From: Alloacidobacterium sp035547425
Lineage (GTDB): Bacteria; Acidobacteriota; Terriglobia; Terriglobales; Acidobacteriaceae
Direction of reading: 5' to 3'
Length of the DNA: 64,000 nucleotides
Assembly: GCA_035547425.1 (NCBI GenBank)
Contig: DASZUU010000029.1
Span: forward strand, 65,253 to 129,252
Of the stretch, positions 25,843 to 35,776 are shown piece after piece (the first letter of the stretch is position 1; every line of letters starts with the position of its first letter). The position numbers and the translations under genes are program-made. Below the pieces are notes generated by a model. That model was given only the letters and a program-made list of their open reading frames with translations, was not told the DNA's origin and searched no databases.

Positions 25843-28800
25843 ATGCGTAGCGCTGTGAGATTGTGTTCATCATTCAAAAGGCTTGCGCGGGCAGGAATCT
25901 TCTTAAGTCTTTGGATAGCAGCTGTAAGTTTCGGCCAGCTTTCTACTGCTTCGCTAAGTGGCAATGCCCGCGATACGAGCGGTGCAGTCATTCCCAATGC
26001 AACGATTGTGTTGCGAAACGTGGACACTTCGGTGGAGCGTAGCACTATTACAAATAATGCCGGCGATTACGTTTTCCTCAACATATCTCCAGGGCGTTAT
26101 ACCTTGGAAGCAAAGGCCTCCGGCTTCAGCTCACAACAAATTCCAGAATTCACGCTTACAGTCGGCCAGTCCGCCACGATGAACTTTACCCTTGGAGTCG
26201 GCACGCAGACACAGGTGGTAACTGTAGAAGCCGGCGCACAACAACTTGACCTGCGCGGAGCTGATCTTGGCGTGGCCATTGCCACCAAGCAGGTGAATGA
26301 GCTGCCATTGAATGGGCGCAATTTTACCCAACTGCTTCAACTCACCCCCGGCGTAGTGCCGATTATGACTGGTCAGAGCTCGGGCATGCAGAACAGCGGC
26401 GGCTTTGGCGCTCCTGTATCGATCGGGGCTGACTATACGTTCCCGGCCGTGAACGGACAGACCAACCGCAGCAATATGTACCTCATGGATGGTCTCAACA
26501 ATTACGGGACCATTGAAAGCACCTATGCTGTTCCGCCGATCGTGGATGCGATCCAGGAATTCAAAGTGGTTTCGCATACAGACAGTCCGGAATTTGGCTC
26601 TGTACTTGGCGGCGTCGTCAACGTTGTGACTAAGAGCGGTACCAATGACTTCCATGGCTCGGCCTGGGAATATGTGCGCAATACAGTTTTTGACGCGCGC
26701 AATTATTTCCTACAGCAGGGGCTGGACAAGCCTGCCTACCATGAGAATCAATTCGGCGCATCGATCGGTGGTCCGGTCTGGATCCCAAAACTTTATAACG
26801 GAAAGAACAAGACTTTTTTCTTTGGCGCTTATCAGGGTTTCCGCTATTCCAAGGTACAGGATACGAATTTGCTTGTTCCAACTGACGCACAGTTGGCGGG
26901 TGATGAAACGGGCGCATTGCCGATTTACAACCCGTTTACTACGCAATGCAATGCAAATGGTAACTGCACTCGTGATCCATTTCCCGGCAATCAGATTCCG
27001 TCAGGACTAATCGATCAAAAAATGGTGGCATACGCTAAATTTGTATTTCCGGAGGCTGGAGCATTCTTCAATAACGGCACCGCTAATGCAGTTGATACGA
27101 CACCTCTTGTTCAAGACCAAAATGAATTCAATGTTCGTATCGATCAAAACTTCGGAGCCAAGGATTCAGCATGGTTCCGCTACAGCTTTATCAATAGCCA
27201 GGTCACCACTTCAGGCGGATTACCGACACTTCACAACATTCATCCAATTCAAGCGCGCGATTGGGGTGGCAGCTATGTGCACGTTTTCAGCCCAAGCCTG
27301 ATTTTGCAGGGGCAATATGCACGCATCACTGTGTTGGATAACAGTGCTACGCGGTTCCTTGCATCGACTGGCGACATATTCAGTCAAGTAGGGTTCAGTA
27401 ATGATTTTGCAAGCGGTTTTGCCGGCGCCAATGGCGGCGCTCTGATCCCGAGCCCAGGTATTGCAAATTATTCCAATGGTGGTGAAAGCATTTCGGATAC
27501 CCCGAAGGCGACAGACAGCCATGAATTTCATGCCTCCCTTACGAAGATTATTGGAAATCACGAACTGAAATTTGGCGGTGGATATACCTCGAATAATTTC
27601 GAGAGCCCACTTTCTCAGATCGGATTGAATTTTGATGCGATTGGAACGCAAGACCCGTCCAATCCAAACACCGGCGATTCTTTGTCGGCATTTCTTCTGA
27701 ACGTTCCTCACCAGGCCAATCGTCGTAATGTGAATGAAACTACGCGTCCCGGTGGTTTGATGAGCTTCTATGGGCAGGACTCATGGAAGGTGATGCCAAA
27801 GCTGTCTCTCAATTTTGGTCTGCGTTATGACTACACCTTCATCCCTCCATATGGAAAGGAATCAACTGTAGGTCAGCAGGGTGGTATTGAAACCGGAGAC
27901 ATGGATTTCTCCACCGGCAACTATATTGTGCAGAAGCTTCCTCCTCCATGCAGCGTGCGTGGCTTTGCGCCTTGCATCCCTGGTGACGGAACACTCCCGG
28001 ATCACGTGGTTGTCGACCCCAGAGGAAAGATCGCGCACAATGTAGGGACAAATTTTGGACCACGTTTTGGATTCGCTTACTCAGTAGATGACAAGACAGT
28101 TGTTCGCGGGGCCTTCGGTATCGTATTCGATAATTGGGCTGCCGTAACGCAGATGGCGCAGAACATTGAAGGCGCATGGCCCGACATCGGCCAGCAAATT
28201 CAAAATCACCTGAACGAGCCGACAGTGAGTAATCCCAAACCCACTGTGCAGGCGCAAAATCCGCTGGTTGCGAGCGGCAGTGGATTATTCCCTCCAGCAA
28301 CTCCATTTACGAACAACACATGGTTCTATGATCCGCATATCAAGAATCCCTATTCAGAGCAGTGGAACCTTGGTGTACAACGTCAGTTGAATTCATCCAC
28401 TGCAATTACGGTGAACTATGTGGGCTCGGCTTCGCACCGGACGAATGTAGGCGGACTCTACAATACCGCAGTAACTCCAGGTCCGGGTGATATCACCAAG
28501 CGCCAGCCGTACCCCTATGCCATTCCCATGTACTGGGACCGCAGTGCTGGTTTCGCTGATTACAATGCCTTGCAGGTGGAATTAAATCGTCGATTCCGCA
28601 GCGGATTTTCTTATCAGGTTTCGTACACATGGTCTAAAACCATGACGGAAGATGACGGTTGGTTTGGTGTGGAAGGCGCGACAGTGCAGGATCCATATAA
28701 TCCCGCCGGCTCACGCTCCGTATCTGGATTCGATTTGCCGCATGTGCTTTCCGTTAACTCGTTGTATGAGGTTCCTGTTGGCCCTGGTAAAAAATTCTCA

Positions 28801-29280
28801 ACAGGGAATCGTTTCTTTGATTACATCCTGGGTAATTGGCAAATCAATAATCTCTTTACCGCTCGCTCCGGACAGACCTTTACTCCGGAAATTACCAATG
28901 ATGATACTGCGACGACCAACACCGGCAATACATTCGTTTATCTGAACAGAGTTGGCGACCCGACGCCATCCCATAGAACTGCAAGTGAATGGTTCAATAC
29001 CTCAGCTTTTGCTGTTCCACCGCAATATACCTATGGCAATGCAGGGCGAAACTCATTGCGATCTCAGAATTATTGGGACCTGACCTCTTCGGTAATTCGT
29101 CAGTTTCCCTTCTGGGGCGAACGACGATTTGAGTTTCGCGCAGAGGCATTCAACCTGCTAAACCATACCGTGTTTGGCATACCAGGCGGAGACTTGAGTA
29201 ATAAAACCACTTTCGGCGTGGTGACAGGCACTGCAAATTATCCGCGAGAACTACAACTCAGCGGTAAGATTGTTTTCTGA
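25843..29280 (+). CDS. TonB-dependent receptor, Oar-like
   Basis: I take the ATG at 25843, which follows GGGAGG; the frame stays open 36 bases further upstream. The product has about 1,145 residues. A signal peptide (AGIFLSLWIAAVSFG) leads to a carboxypeptidase-regulatory domain (SLSGNARDTSGAVIPNATIVL), a plug with KQVNELPLNGRNFTQLLQLTPGV and DGLNNYGTIES, and a beta-barrel ending in LQLSGKIVF. The ELPLNGRNF motif is the usual mark of this acidobacterial group. No SusD partner is present. The substrate is unknown. It diverges from the cytochrome/TPR pair, and LacI-type palindromes shared with the fucosidase promoter suggest a carbohydrate. Confidence 0.88.
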   Translation: MRSAVRLCSSFKRLARAGIFLSLWIAAVSFGQLSTASLSGNARDTSGAVIPNATIVLRNVDTSVERSTITNNAGDYVFLNISPGRYTLEAKASGFSSQQIPEFTLTVGQSATMNFTLGVGTQTQVVTVEAGAQQLDLRGADLGVAIATKQVNELPLNGRNFTQLLQLTPGVVPIMTGQSSGMQNSGGFGAPVSIGADYTFPAVNGQTNRSNMYLMDGLNNYGTIESTYAVPPIVDAIQEFKVVSHTDSPEFGSVLGGVVNVVTKSGTNDFHGSAWEYVRNTVFDARNYFLQQGLDKPAYHENQFGASIGGPVWIPKLYNGKNKTFFFGAYQGFRYSKVQDTNLLVPTDAQLAGDETGALPIYNPFTTQCNANGNCTRDPFPGNQIPSGLIDQKMVAYAKFVFPEAGAFFNNGTANAVDTTPLVQDQNEFNVRIDQNFGAKDSAWFRYSFINSQVTTSGGLPTLHNIHPIQARDWGGSYVHVFSPSLILQGQYARITVLDNSATRFLASTGDIFSQVGFSNDFASGFAGANGGALIPSPGIANYSNGGESISDTPKATDSHEFHASLTKIIGNHELKFGGGYTSNNFESPLSQIGLNFDAIGTQDPSNPNTGDSLSAFLLNVPHQANRRNVNETTRPGGLMSFYGQDSWKVMPKLSLNFGLRYDYTFIPPYGKESTVGQQGGIETGDMDFSTGNYIVQKLPPPCSVRGFAPCIPGDGTLPDHVVVDPRGKIAHNVGTNFGPRFGFAYSVDDKTVVRGAFGIVFDNWAAVTQMAQNIEGAWPDIGQQIQNHLNEPTVSNPKPTVQAQNPLVASGSGLFPPATPFTNNTWFYDPHIKNPYSEQWNLGVQRQLNSSTAITVNYVGSASHRTNVGGLYNTAVTPGPGDITKRQPYPYAIPMYWDRSAGFADYNALQVELNRRFRSGFSYQVSYTWSKTMTEDDGWFGVEGATVQDPYNPAGSRSVSGFDLPHVLSVNSLYEVPVGPGKKFSTGNRFFDYILGNWQINNLFTARSGQTFTPEITNDDTATTNTGNTFVYLNRVGDPTPSHRTASEWFNTSAFAVPPQYTYGNAGRNSLRSQNYWDLTSSVIRQFPFWGERRFEFRAEAFNLLNHTVFGIPGGDLSNKTTFGVVTGTANYPRELQLSGKIVF

Positions 29281-29341
29281 CCAGGATGGCTGCACACGCA
29301 AGAGCTTACATAACTGATTACTTGTGTGGTCTTACCGCAAA

Positions 29342-30790
29342 TCAAGGAACATAAAGGTCAACGTAATCGTTGACCTTTATGTTTTCCAGCTGCGATTGGT
29401 CGGAAGAAACAGCAAGAATCCTTTTCTGTGCATCGGCTGAAATTCTGCGGGCGAGATTATTCCTGAATTTTTCCATGAGCAAGGGAATTCCTTCGCTTCT
29501 CCGCAGTCTATGACCGATAGGATATTCGACGATAACTTCCGGGAGCGTGGTGCCGTCATTCAACTCGACGGTGAGAGCATTCGCGATAGATCGTTTTTCG
29601 GGGTTGTGATAATCCGCTGTATATTGCGGATTTTCTATGCACGTGATGCGCGCTCGCAACTCATCGATGCGCTTGCCCGATACAGGATCTTTTGCGACTG
29701 CATCATCATAGTCATTTGCGGTCAGCCTTCCGAAGATGAGCGGGATGGCTACCATGTATTGAATGCAGTGGTCACGGTCGGCAGGATTATTTAATGGTCC
29801 CTGCTTATCAATGATGCGAATGCATGCTTCATGAGTGCGGATGGTTACGCGCGCAATATCGTCCGCTGTTCTTCCCATAGTGGTAAGCTGCTTGTGCAAT
29901 GTCATGGCCGCTTCTACTGCGGTCTGGGCATGGAACTCTGCGGGAAAAGAGATTTTATAGAGCACGTTCTCCATTACGTAGCTGCCATAAGCGCGCTGAA
30001 AGCGGAATGGTTCACCTTTAAAGGAGACGTCATAAAAGCCCCAGGTCTTCGCCGTAAGTACGCTCGGATACCCCATCTCTCCTGTTCTGGCAATCAAGGC
30101 CAGTCTCACAGCGCGGGAAGTTGCATCGCCGGCTGCCCAGCTTTTCCGTGAGCCTGTATTTGGGGCGTGGCGATAAGTTCGAAGCGCTTGCCCATCCACC
30201 CACGCAAGTGAGATAGCATTCAGCGTCTGTTCACGTGTGAGCCCGAGAAGACCGGCTATAACTGCGGTGGATGCCACTTTAACTAATACGACATGATCGA
30301 GCCCTACTTTGTTGAAAGAATTCTCCAGCGCGACGCAGCCCTGAATCTCATGGGCCTTGATCATCGCTGTTAGAACGTCACGCATTGTCAGCTTGCTGCC
30401 GTTTCTTGCAAGCCAATCAGCAACGGCAAGAATACCGCCAAGGTTGTCGCTTGGATGCCCCCATTCAGCCGCGAGCCATGTGTCATTGAAATCGAGCCAG
30501 CGAATGATGGTGCCTATATTGAAGGCTGCAGTCACGGGGTCAAGCTCGAAGCTGGTTCCGGGAACGCGCGCTCCACGCTGCATTGCGAGCCCCGGCACAA
30601 CGGGGCCTAGCAATTTTGTGCAGGCGGGAAAATCAAGCGCCTGCAAGCCGCAACCCAGCGTATCGAGAAGGCAATAGCGAGCCGTTTCGTAGGCCAGGTT
30701 GCTCTCTATGGTGTAGTTGAGGGCATAATCGGCTATGTCGATGATGACCTGATCAAACTCTGGGCGCACATTGGAAATATGGCTGGACAT
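29342..30790 (-). CDS. prpD: 2-methylcitrate dehydratase, MmgE/PrpD family
   Basis: I start the gene at the ATG at 30790 (MSSHISNVRPEFDQVIIDIADYAL), giving 482 residues. A longer frame to 30919 would run into the prpC coding end. Typical PrpD segments are present: YETARYCLLDTLGCGLQAL, WLDFNDTWLAAEWGHPSDNLGGILAVADW, AISLAWVDG and GSRKSWAAGDATSRAVRLALIA. It dehydrates 2-methylcitrate to 2-methyl-cis-aconitate in the methylcitrate cycle of propionate breakdown. It is the last gene of prpB-prpC-prpD, 49 bases after prpC. Its last codons overlap a strong hairpin at 29348-29383. The rehydration step would need an aconitase from elsewhere. Confidence 0.93.
   Translation of the reverse strand: MSSHISNVRPEFDQVIIDIADYALNYTIESNLAYETARYCLLDTLGCGLQALDFPACTKLLGPVVPGLAMQRGARVPGTSFELDPVTAAFNIGTIIRWLDFNDTWLAAEWGHPSDNLGGILAVADWLARNGSKLTMRDVLTAMIKAHEIQGCVALENSFNKVGLDHVVLVKVASTAVIAGLLGLTREQTLNAISLAWVDGQALRTYRHAPNTGSRKSWAAGDATSRAVRLALIARTGEMGYPSVLTAKTWGFYDVSFKGEPFRFQRAYGSYVMENVLYKISFPAEFHAQTAVEAAMTLHKQLTTMGRTADDIARVTIRTHEACIRIIDKQGPLNNPADRDHCIQYMVAIPLIFGRLTANDYDDAVAKDPVSGKRIDELRARITCIENPQYTADYHNPEKRSIANALTVELNDGTTLPEVIVEYPIGHRLRRSEGIPLLMEKFRNNLARRISADAQKRILAVSSDQSQLENIKVNDYVDLYVP
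29348..29386 (+). terminator. Terminator hairpin embedded in the 3' codons of prpD
   Basis: A perfect 16-base-pair inverted repeat (29348-29363 with 29368-29383) has a TAAT loop and runs into TTTT on the plus strand. It suits termination of the receptor transcript that ends at 29280. On the minus strand the same bases encode the last residues of PrpD, so the hairpin is under two constraints. Confidence 0.75.
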
Positions 30791-30839
30791 GCTGTTTTGC
30801 CATCTTTCGTAATTTCTCTTGGCGGTGAAAGCTTTGCTT

Positions 30840-31994
30840 CTAGCTTCGCTGCTCAATAGGTATGAATGAAAGGTCTTCCGGTCCGGTATAGTTTGCGCTG
30901 GGACGAATGATCTTTCCATCCACTCGCTGTTCTATCACATGCGCTGCCCATCCACTCGTGCGCGCAATCGCAAAAATCGGCGTAAACATCGCAGTGGGAA
31001 TTCCCATGGTGTAATAACTGACCGCAGAGAACCAATCAAGATTTGGAAACATCTTCTTGGTTTCCCACATGACGCTTTCAATGCGCTCGGCGATGGAATA
31101 AATTTTCAAATCGCCGGCTGATTGCGACAGATCATGCGCTACTTTCTTGATGACTACATTTCGAGGATCGGAGATGGTGTAAACAGGGTGCCCGAAGCCG
31201 ATGATCACTTCTTTTGCGGCCACGCGTGCTCGGATATTGTTTTCTGCTTCATCAGGAGAGCCATACCGTTCCTGTATTTCAAGAGCCACTTCATTTGCCC
31301 CGCCATGTTTTGGTCCTTTAAGTGCTCCAATAGCACCGGCGATAGCAGAAAACATATCTGATCCGGTTCCTGCGATGACGCGTGCGGTAAATGTTGAAGC
31401 ATTGAATTCGTGTTCGGCATAAAGGATCAATGATGTGTGCATAGCACGGATCCATTCTTCTGTAGCCGGCTTCCCATGTAAAAGATGAAGGAAATGTCCG
31501 CCGATGGAATCATCGTCCGTCATCGTTTCGATTCGTTCGGCTGTATTTACAAAGTGATGCCAGTAAAGCAGCATCGAGCCAAGTGAGGCCATAAGCCGAT
31601 CTGCAATAGTTCGCGCCGTTTGCGGCGAATATGGTTGCGCTTCAGGTTCAAGCGTTGCCAGCACGCCTACGCCTACGCGCAGCACGTCCATCGGATGAGC
31701 AGTCCTCGGCAATTGCTCCAGCGCTGTACGAACTCCCTCAGGCAAGCCGCGCAGCGTTCGCAGGCGGCGCTTGTATGCCGCTAGTTCAGCATAAGTCGGA
31801 AGCTTGTCGTAAAGCAGAAGGTACGCTACTTCTTCGAATTCGCAATTGTTTGCGAGATCGAGAATGTCATATCCGCGATAATGCAGATCGTTTCCGCTGC
31901 GGCCGACGGTGCACAGTGCCGTATTTCCAGCCGGAACTCCGGAAAGCGCCACGGACTTTTTGGGTTTAAATCCTGCTGCAGGCTCTGTGCTCAT
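30840..31994 (-). CDS. prpC: 2-methylcitrate synthase (citrate synthase family)
   Basis: The 384-residue protein is of the short bacterial citrate synthase type. It has LHYRGYDILDLANNCEFEEVAYLLL near the N-terminus, PKHGGANEVALEI with a catalytic His, IIGFGHPVYTISDPR with the second catalytic His, and WFSAVSYYTMGIPTAMFTPIFAIARTSGWAAHV near the C-terminus. It condenses propionyl-CoA with oxaloacetate. Its start overlaps the prpB stop by 4 bases (ATGA). Methylcitrate and citrate synthases are hard to separate by sequence, but the prpB and prpD neighbours decide. Confidence 0.93.
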   Translation of the reverse strand: MSTEPAAGFKPKKSVALSGVPAGNTALCTVGRSGNDLHYRGYDILDLANNCEFEEVAYLLLYDKLPTYAELAAYKRRLRTLRGLPEGVRTALEQLPRTAHPMDVLRVGVGVLATLEPEAQPYSPQTARTIADRLMASLGSMLLYWHHFVNTAERIETMTDDDSIGGHFLHLLHGKPATEEWIRAMHTSLILYAEHEFNASTFTARVIAGTGSDMFSAIAGAIGALKGPKHGGANEVALEIQERYGSPDEAENNIRARVAAKEVIIGFGHPVYTISDPRNVVIKKVAHDLSQSAGDLKIYSIAERIESVMWETKKMFPNLDWFSAVSYYTMGIPTAMFTPIFAIARTSGWAAHVIEQRVDGKIIRPSANYTGPEDLSFIPIEQRS

Positions 31995-32884
31995 TGTTTC
32001 TCCTTTTCCTGCGCGAACAGTTCGTCCAGCTTTTGCTCGAATGCGTAGTAGCCCAGGTAGTCATATAGCTCTGCACGGGTCTGCATTGTATTAAGCACAT
32101 TCTTTTGTGTGCCGTCTTGCCGTACAGCTTGATAAACCTTCAGGGCCGCAGCGTTCATTGCTCGAAATGCCGACAGAGGATATAGCGCAATAGCTACGCC
32201 TGCGCTGCGCAGCTCATCGAGAGTGAATAACGGAGTTGCTCCAAACTCGGTAATGTTGGCAAGCACGGGGACCTGAGTGCGGTCGAAGAATGCCTGATAT
32301 TGGTTTAACTCTGTCACCGCTTCAGGGAAGACCATATCCGCGCCAGCCTCTACGCATGCCGCAGCGCGGTCAAGAGCAGCGGATAAGCCTTCACTTGCCA
32401 GAGCATCGGTGCGTGCCATGATGACAAAATTTGCATCTGTTCTTGCGTCGACGGCGGCCTTGATGCGAGCAACCATCTCTTCGCTTGAAACGATTGCCTT
32501 GCCTGGCCGATGACCGCAACGTTTTGCCTGCACCTGGTCTTCAATATGGCAGCCTGCGGCTCCTGCGCGAATCAGAGAGCGTATGGAACGAGCTATCTTG
32601 AAAGCGCCGCCAAAGCCGGTGTCGATATCGACCAGTAGAGGCAGAGAACATACGGCTGTGATCCTTCGCACATCGACCAGCACATCTTCAAGCTCTGAGA
32701 TGCCGAGATCCGGAACGCCGAGCGAACCGGCAGCTACGCCTCCGCCTGAGAGGTAGAGCGCACGATATCCCACACGTTCTGCCATGCGGGCATGATATGC
32801 GTTAGTAGCGCCGATGATCTGCAGCGGATGTTCTTCAAGCACGGCAGCCCGCAAGCCGGCGCCGGGGGAGAAGTTTGTTTGCAT
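31991..32884 (-). CDS. prpB: Methylisocitrate lyase
   Basis: I take the ATG at 32884 (MQTNFSPGAGLRAAVLEE), which matches the N-terminus of known PrpB proteins, giving 297 residues; the frame is open to 32953. Signature segments are YLSGGGVAAGSLGVPDLGI, LPLLVDIDTGFGGAF with metal-binding Asp, and KRCGHRPGK with the catalytic Cys. It cleaves 2-methylisocitrate to pyruvate and succinate. It is the first gene of the leftward prp operon and diverges from the cobalamin riboswitch and metE. No Shine-Dalgarno stands out before the start. Confidence 0.93.
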   Translation of the reverse strand: MQTNFSPGAGLRAAVLEEHPLQIIGATNAYHARMAERVGYRALYLSGGGVAAGSLGVPDLGISELEDVLVDVRRITAVCSLPLLVDIDTGFGGAFKIARSIRSLIRAGAAGCHIEDQVQAKRCGHRPGKAIVSSEEMVARIKAAVDARTDANFVIMARTDALASEGLSAALDRAAACVEAGADMVFPEAVTELNQYQAFFDRTQVPVLANITEFGATPLFTLDELRSAGVAIALYPLSAFRAMNAAALKVYQAVRQDGTQKNVLNTMQTRAELYDYLGYYAFEQKLDELFAQEKEKQ

Positions 32885-32976
32885 TGTGTCTGCTTTTTGT
32901 CGAGTTTCCATGAGAACTTGCCATCTTAGCAGGTTCGTTTTGCGATTGGTCATCTGTTCTCTTGTAAAATAACCCT

Positions 32977-33155
32977 TGTGCAGGTCAGGCTCTCAGCAAG
33001 GAGTCTGTTAAACGGGAAGCCGGTGTGATTCCGGCGCTGTCCCGCAGCGGTGATGGGAACGAAATGTTGCACGGCATGAGCCACGCACTGTCTTGATCGA
33101 GATGGGAAGCGGCAACAAAATAGGTAGCCCAAAGCCCGAATACCGGCCTGCCGCC
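32977..33155 (+). promoter_or_regulatory. Cobalamin (B12) riboswitch of metE
   Basis: The conserved core is clear: AACGGGAAGCCGGTGTGATT, CCGGCGCTGTCCCGCAGCGG and TGATGGGAACGAAA, then GCCACGCACTG, and the 3' B12 box AGCCCGAATACCGGCCTGCC. The 5' GCAGG (32980-32984) can pair with CCTGC (33147-33151) to close the aptamer. The stretch from 33156 to 33300 is the expression platform, with small hairpins (for example CTATGC...GCATAG at 33261-33276) just before the AGGAG ribosome site at 33296. Adenosylcobalamin binding is expected to turn metE off. Confidence 0.93.
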
Positions 33156-33309
33156 ACCACCATGGAAGCGCTGGACGCTGACCGTGGGTGCGCCTGAGGA
33201 TGCCGTTCTCGTGGATTGGAACTGGTAGACACTGCAATGCGCCATGCTTCCGCATGGTAGCTATGCCTGCGCATAGGTGGTTCTTCCCCGATCATAGGAG
33301 AGAGCCAAA

Positions 33310-35589
33310 ATGGCTGCAGGTAGCATTGCATCACCCGTCGTTAGATTGAAGACCGCGAATTTAGGCTTCCCAAGAATGGGCCGCCAACGCGAATTGAAGT
33401 TTGCGCTGGAAGGTTATTGGGCAGGTAAACGCACAGAAAAATATTTATTAGATGTTGCTTCGACTTTGCGCAAAGAGCACTGGAAGCTTCAGCAGTCGGC
33501 TGGAATCGACTTTATCCCTTCAAATGACTTCTCTTTATACGATCAGGTTCTCGATGCCTTGGTGCTGCTCGGCGCTACGCCGGAACGCTTTGGCAACGGA
33601 CAGGTCACGCTCGAGCGGTACTTTGCCATGGCTCGTAACAGCCGTGAGCAAACGGCAATGGAAATGACCAAATGGTTCGATACCAATTACCACTATCTCG
33701 TTCCCGAGTGGTCTGAAGGTCTCCAGTTCAAAATTGATACATCAAAATTGCTGAGCGAGATAAAAGAGGCGCGCGCTCTCGGGATTGAAACTCGTCCCGT
33801 TCTGATCGGACCCCTTACTCTTTTATTACTTGGGAAAGGCGTGGATGGATTTGATCCGCTTACGCTTCTGCCCAGGTTAACCAGGGCTTATGAGGAAGTT
33901 CTGCAGGCTCTCATTGCAGAAGATGTTGGGTGGGTACAAATTGACGAGCCAATGCTGGTAATGGATTTGGAAGACGGCGCAGCGGATGCGTATCGAAAGG
34001 CATACGCCCAATTAATAAAGCTTCCGGTTAAGTTGATGCTCACAACGTACTTCGATTCGCTGGCTGATAATTTGCAACTTGCTGTAAATCTGGGCACAGC
34101 AGGTATTCATATTGATGTTGTTCGCGGGCCGAATCAGTTGAAGGACGTTTTATCAGCGCTAAAGCCGGATCAGGTGATGAGCGTTGGCGTCGTCGAGGGA
34201 AGAAATATCTGGCTCACGGACTTCTCTGTCGCTGCTTCTCAATTGAATGCAGCCGTTGCCGAACTGGGAGCAGACCGCGTTATCGTGGCGCCATCCAGTT
34301 CGCTGCTTCATGTGCCTCACGATTTGCAGGCTGAGACAAAGCTCGATCCGCGCATCAAAAGCTGGCTACGCTTCGCGACAGAAAAGCTTGCTGAAATTGC
34401 GGCTCTCGCTTCCGGAGATCAGGCAGCTTACAAGGCGAATGCTACAGCGATTGCCGATCGCGCTGCCGCAGAGTCCACGACCAATTCGCTGGTCCGCGCA
34501 GAGCTTGCCGCACTTGAGGAAAAAAGCTTTCAGCGCATATCGCCCTTCGTCGAACGGGCTGCAATACAACGAAAGCAGTTGGGCCTTCCTCTATTTCCGA
34601 CAACAACCATCGGCTCCTTTCCTCAAACTGCTGAAGTACGCAAACATCGTGCGGCTCGGAAGAGTGGTCATGAAACAGCCGAACAATATGAGACGTTTCT
34701 ACGTGAAGCGATTGCCGAATGCGTCCGTGAGCAGGAGCGTATCGGTTTGGATGTGCTTGTCCATGGCGAGTTTGAGCGCAACGACATGGTTGAATACTTC
34801 GCCGAATTTCTGGAAGGATTTGCTTTCACCGAGAATGGATGGGTGCAGAGCTACGGCTCTCGTTGTGTAAAGCCGCCTGTGATCTACGGAGACGTTGCTC
34901 GTCCTCAACCGATGACTTTGAACTGGTCGCAGTATGCACGTTCTTTGACATCGCGCCCGATGAAAGGCATGTTGACGGGACCAATCACAGTCCTGCAATG
35001 GTCTTTCGTCAGAAATGATATCCCTCGGCAGCAGACGGCCTGGCAGATTGCTCTTGCGCTGCGGAATGAAGTGAAGGATCTCGAAAATGCGGGCATCGGC
35101 ATTATCCAGGTAGATGAGCCGGCATTACGTGAAGGCTTGCCGCTTCATAGGGCCGACTGGTCCGCTTATCTGGATTGGGCGGTCAAAGCTTTCAAGCTTG
35201 CAACCAGCGGAGTATCTGATGAAACGCAGATTCATACCCATATGTGTTACTGCGAATTTGGGGATATTCTTCTTTCGATCGCGGCACTTGATGCTGATGT
35301 TATCTCCATGGAATCGGCGCGCTCACAAATGAAATTGCTTGAGGCCTTCCGCGCCAACAAATATCCCAACGAGATTGGGCCGGGAGTCTACGATATCCAT
35401 TCTCCACGAGTGCCTTCTGTTGAGGAGATGCGCGAATTGTTGACGCTGGCGCTTGAGGTGTTGAATCCGGAGCAACTCTGGGTGAATCCCGACTGCGGTC
35501 TGAAGACTCGGGCGTGGCCGGAAACAGTTTCTGCTCTTGAGAATATGTGCAAAGCGGCAAGAGAGCTTCGCGCTCAACACAACGCGTAA
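33310..35589 (+). CDS. metE: Cobalamin-independent methionine synthase
   Basis: The protein has 759 residues, normal for MetE, with two homologous barrels. The N-terminal barrel begins NLGFPRMGRQRELKFALEGYW. The C-terminal barrel has FPTTTIGSFPQT and VDEPALREGLP, with the zinc ligands His and Cys in HTHMCYCEF, a Glu in MESARS and a Cys in NPDCGLKTR. It transfers a methyl group from 5-methyltetrahydropteroyl-triglutamate to homocysteine. The start follows AGGAG with GAGCCAAA spacing. It is controlled by the cobalamin riboswitch upstream, the usual arrangement in cells that also own a B12-dependent MetH. It is monocistronic, with a hairpin after the stop. Confidence 0.96.
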   Translation: MAAGSIASPVVRLKTANLGFPRMGRQRELKFALEGYWAGKRTEKYLLDVASTLRKEHWKLQQSAGIDFIPSNDFSLYDQVLDALVLLGATPERFGNGQVTLERYFAMARNSREQTAMEMTKWFDTNYHYLVPEWSEGLQFKIDTSKLLSEIKEARALGIETRPVLIGPLTLLLLGKGVDGFDPLTLLPRLTRAYEEVLQALIAEDVGWVQIDEPMLVMDLEDGAADAYRKAYAQLIKLPVKLMLTTYFDSLADNLQLAVNLGTAGIHIDVVRGPNQLKDVLSALKPDQVMSVGVVEGRNIWLTDFSVAASQLNAAVAELGADRVIVAPSSSLLHVPHDLQAETKLDPRIKSWLRFATEKLAEIAALASGDQAAYKANATAIADRAAAESTTNSLVRAELAALEEKSFQRISPFVERAAIQRKQLGLPLFPTTTIGSFPQTAEVRKHRAARKSGHETAEQYETFLREAIAECVREQERIGLDVLVHGEFERNDMVEYFAEFLEGFAFTENGWVQSYGSRCVKPPVIYGDVARPQPMTLNWSQYARSLTSRPMKGMLTGPITVLQWSFVRNDIPRQQTAWQIALALRNEVKDLENAGIGIIQVDEPALREGLPLHRADWSAYLDWAVKAFKLATSGVSDETQIHTHMCYCEFGDILLSIAALDADVISMESARSQMKLLEAFRANKYPNEIGPGVYDIHSPRVPSVEEMRELLTLALEVLNPEQLWVNPDCGLKTRAWPETVSALENMCKAARELRAQHNA

Positions 35590-35595
35590 GTGCTA

Positions 35596-35634
35596 ACCGA
35601 GTTGATCGATGGACCGGTTCCATCGATCAACGGT
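35596..35634 (+). terminator. Hairpin after metE
   Basis: A 13-base-pair perfect stem (GTTGATCGATGGA at 35601-35613 with its complement at 35619-35631) has a 5-base loop and can extend to ACCG/CGGT with one bulge. It starts 7 bases after the metE stop. There is no U-run, so it may act as a transcript-end stabiliser or a weak terminator. Confidence 0.55.
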
Positions 35635-35776
35635 AAGAAATGAAAGAGATGTATTCTAATAGCCGCGATCCCTTACAAGCTATCTAGGACTAGAGATGAT
35701 TTAGAGGTTGAATGGCCTCACGAATTGCTTCTATCGCGGCTAATTATGGGAACAGTTAGTTTATTTTTGTCAATCT

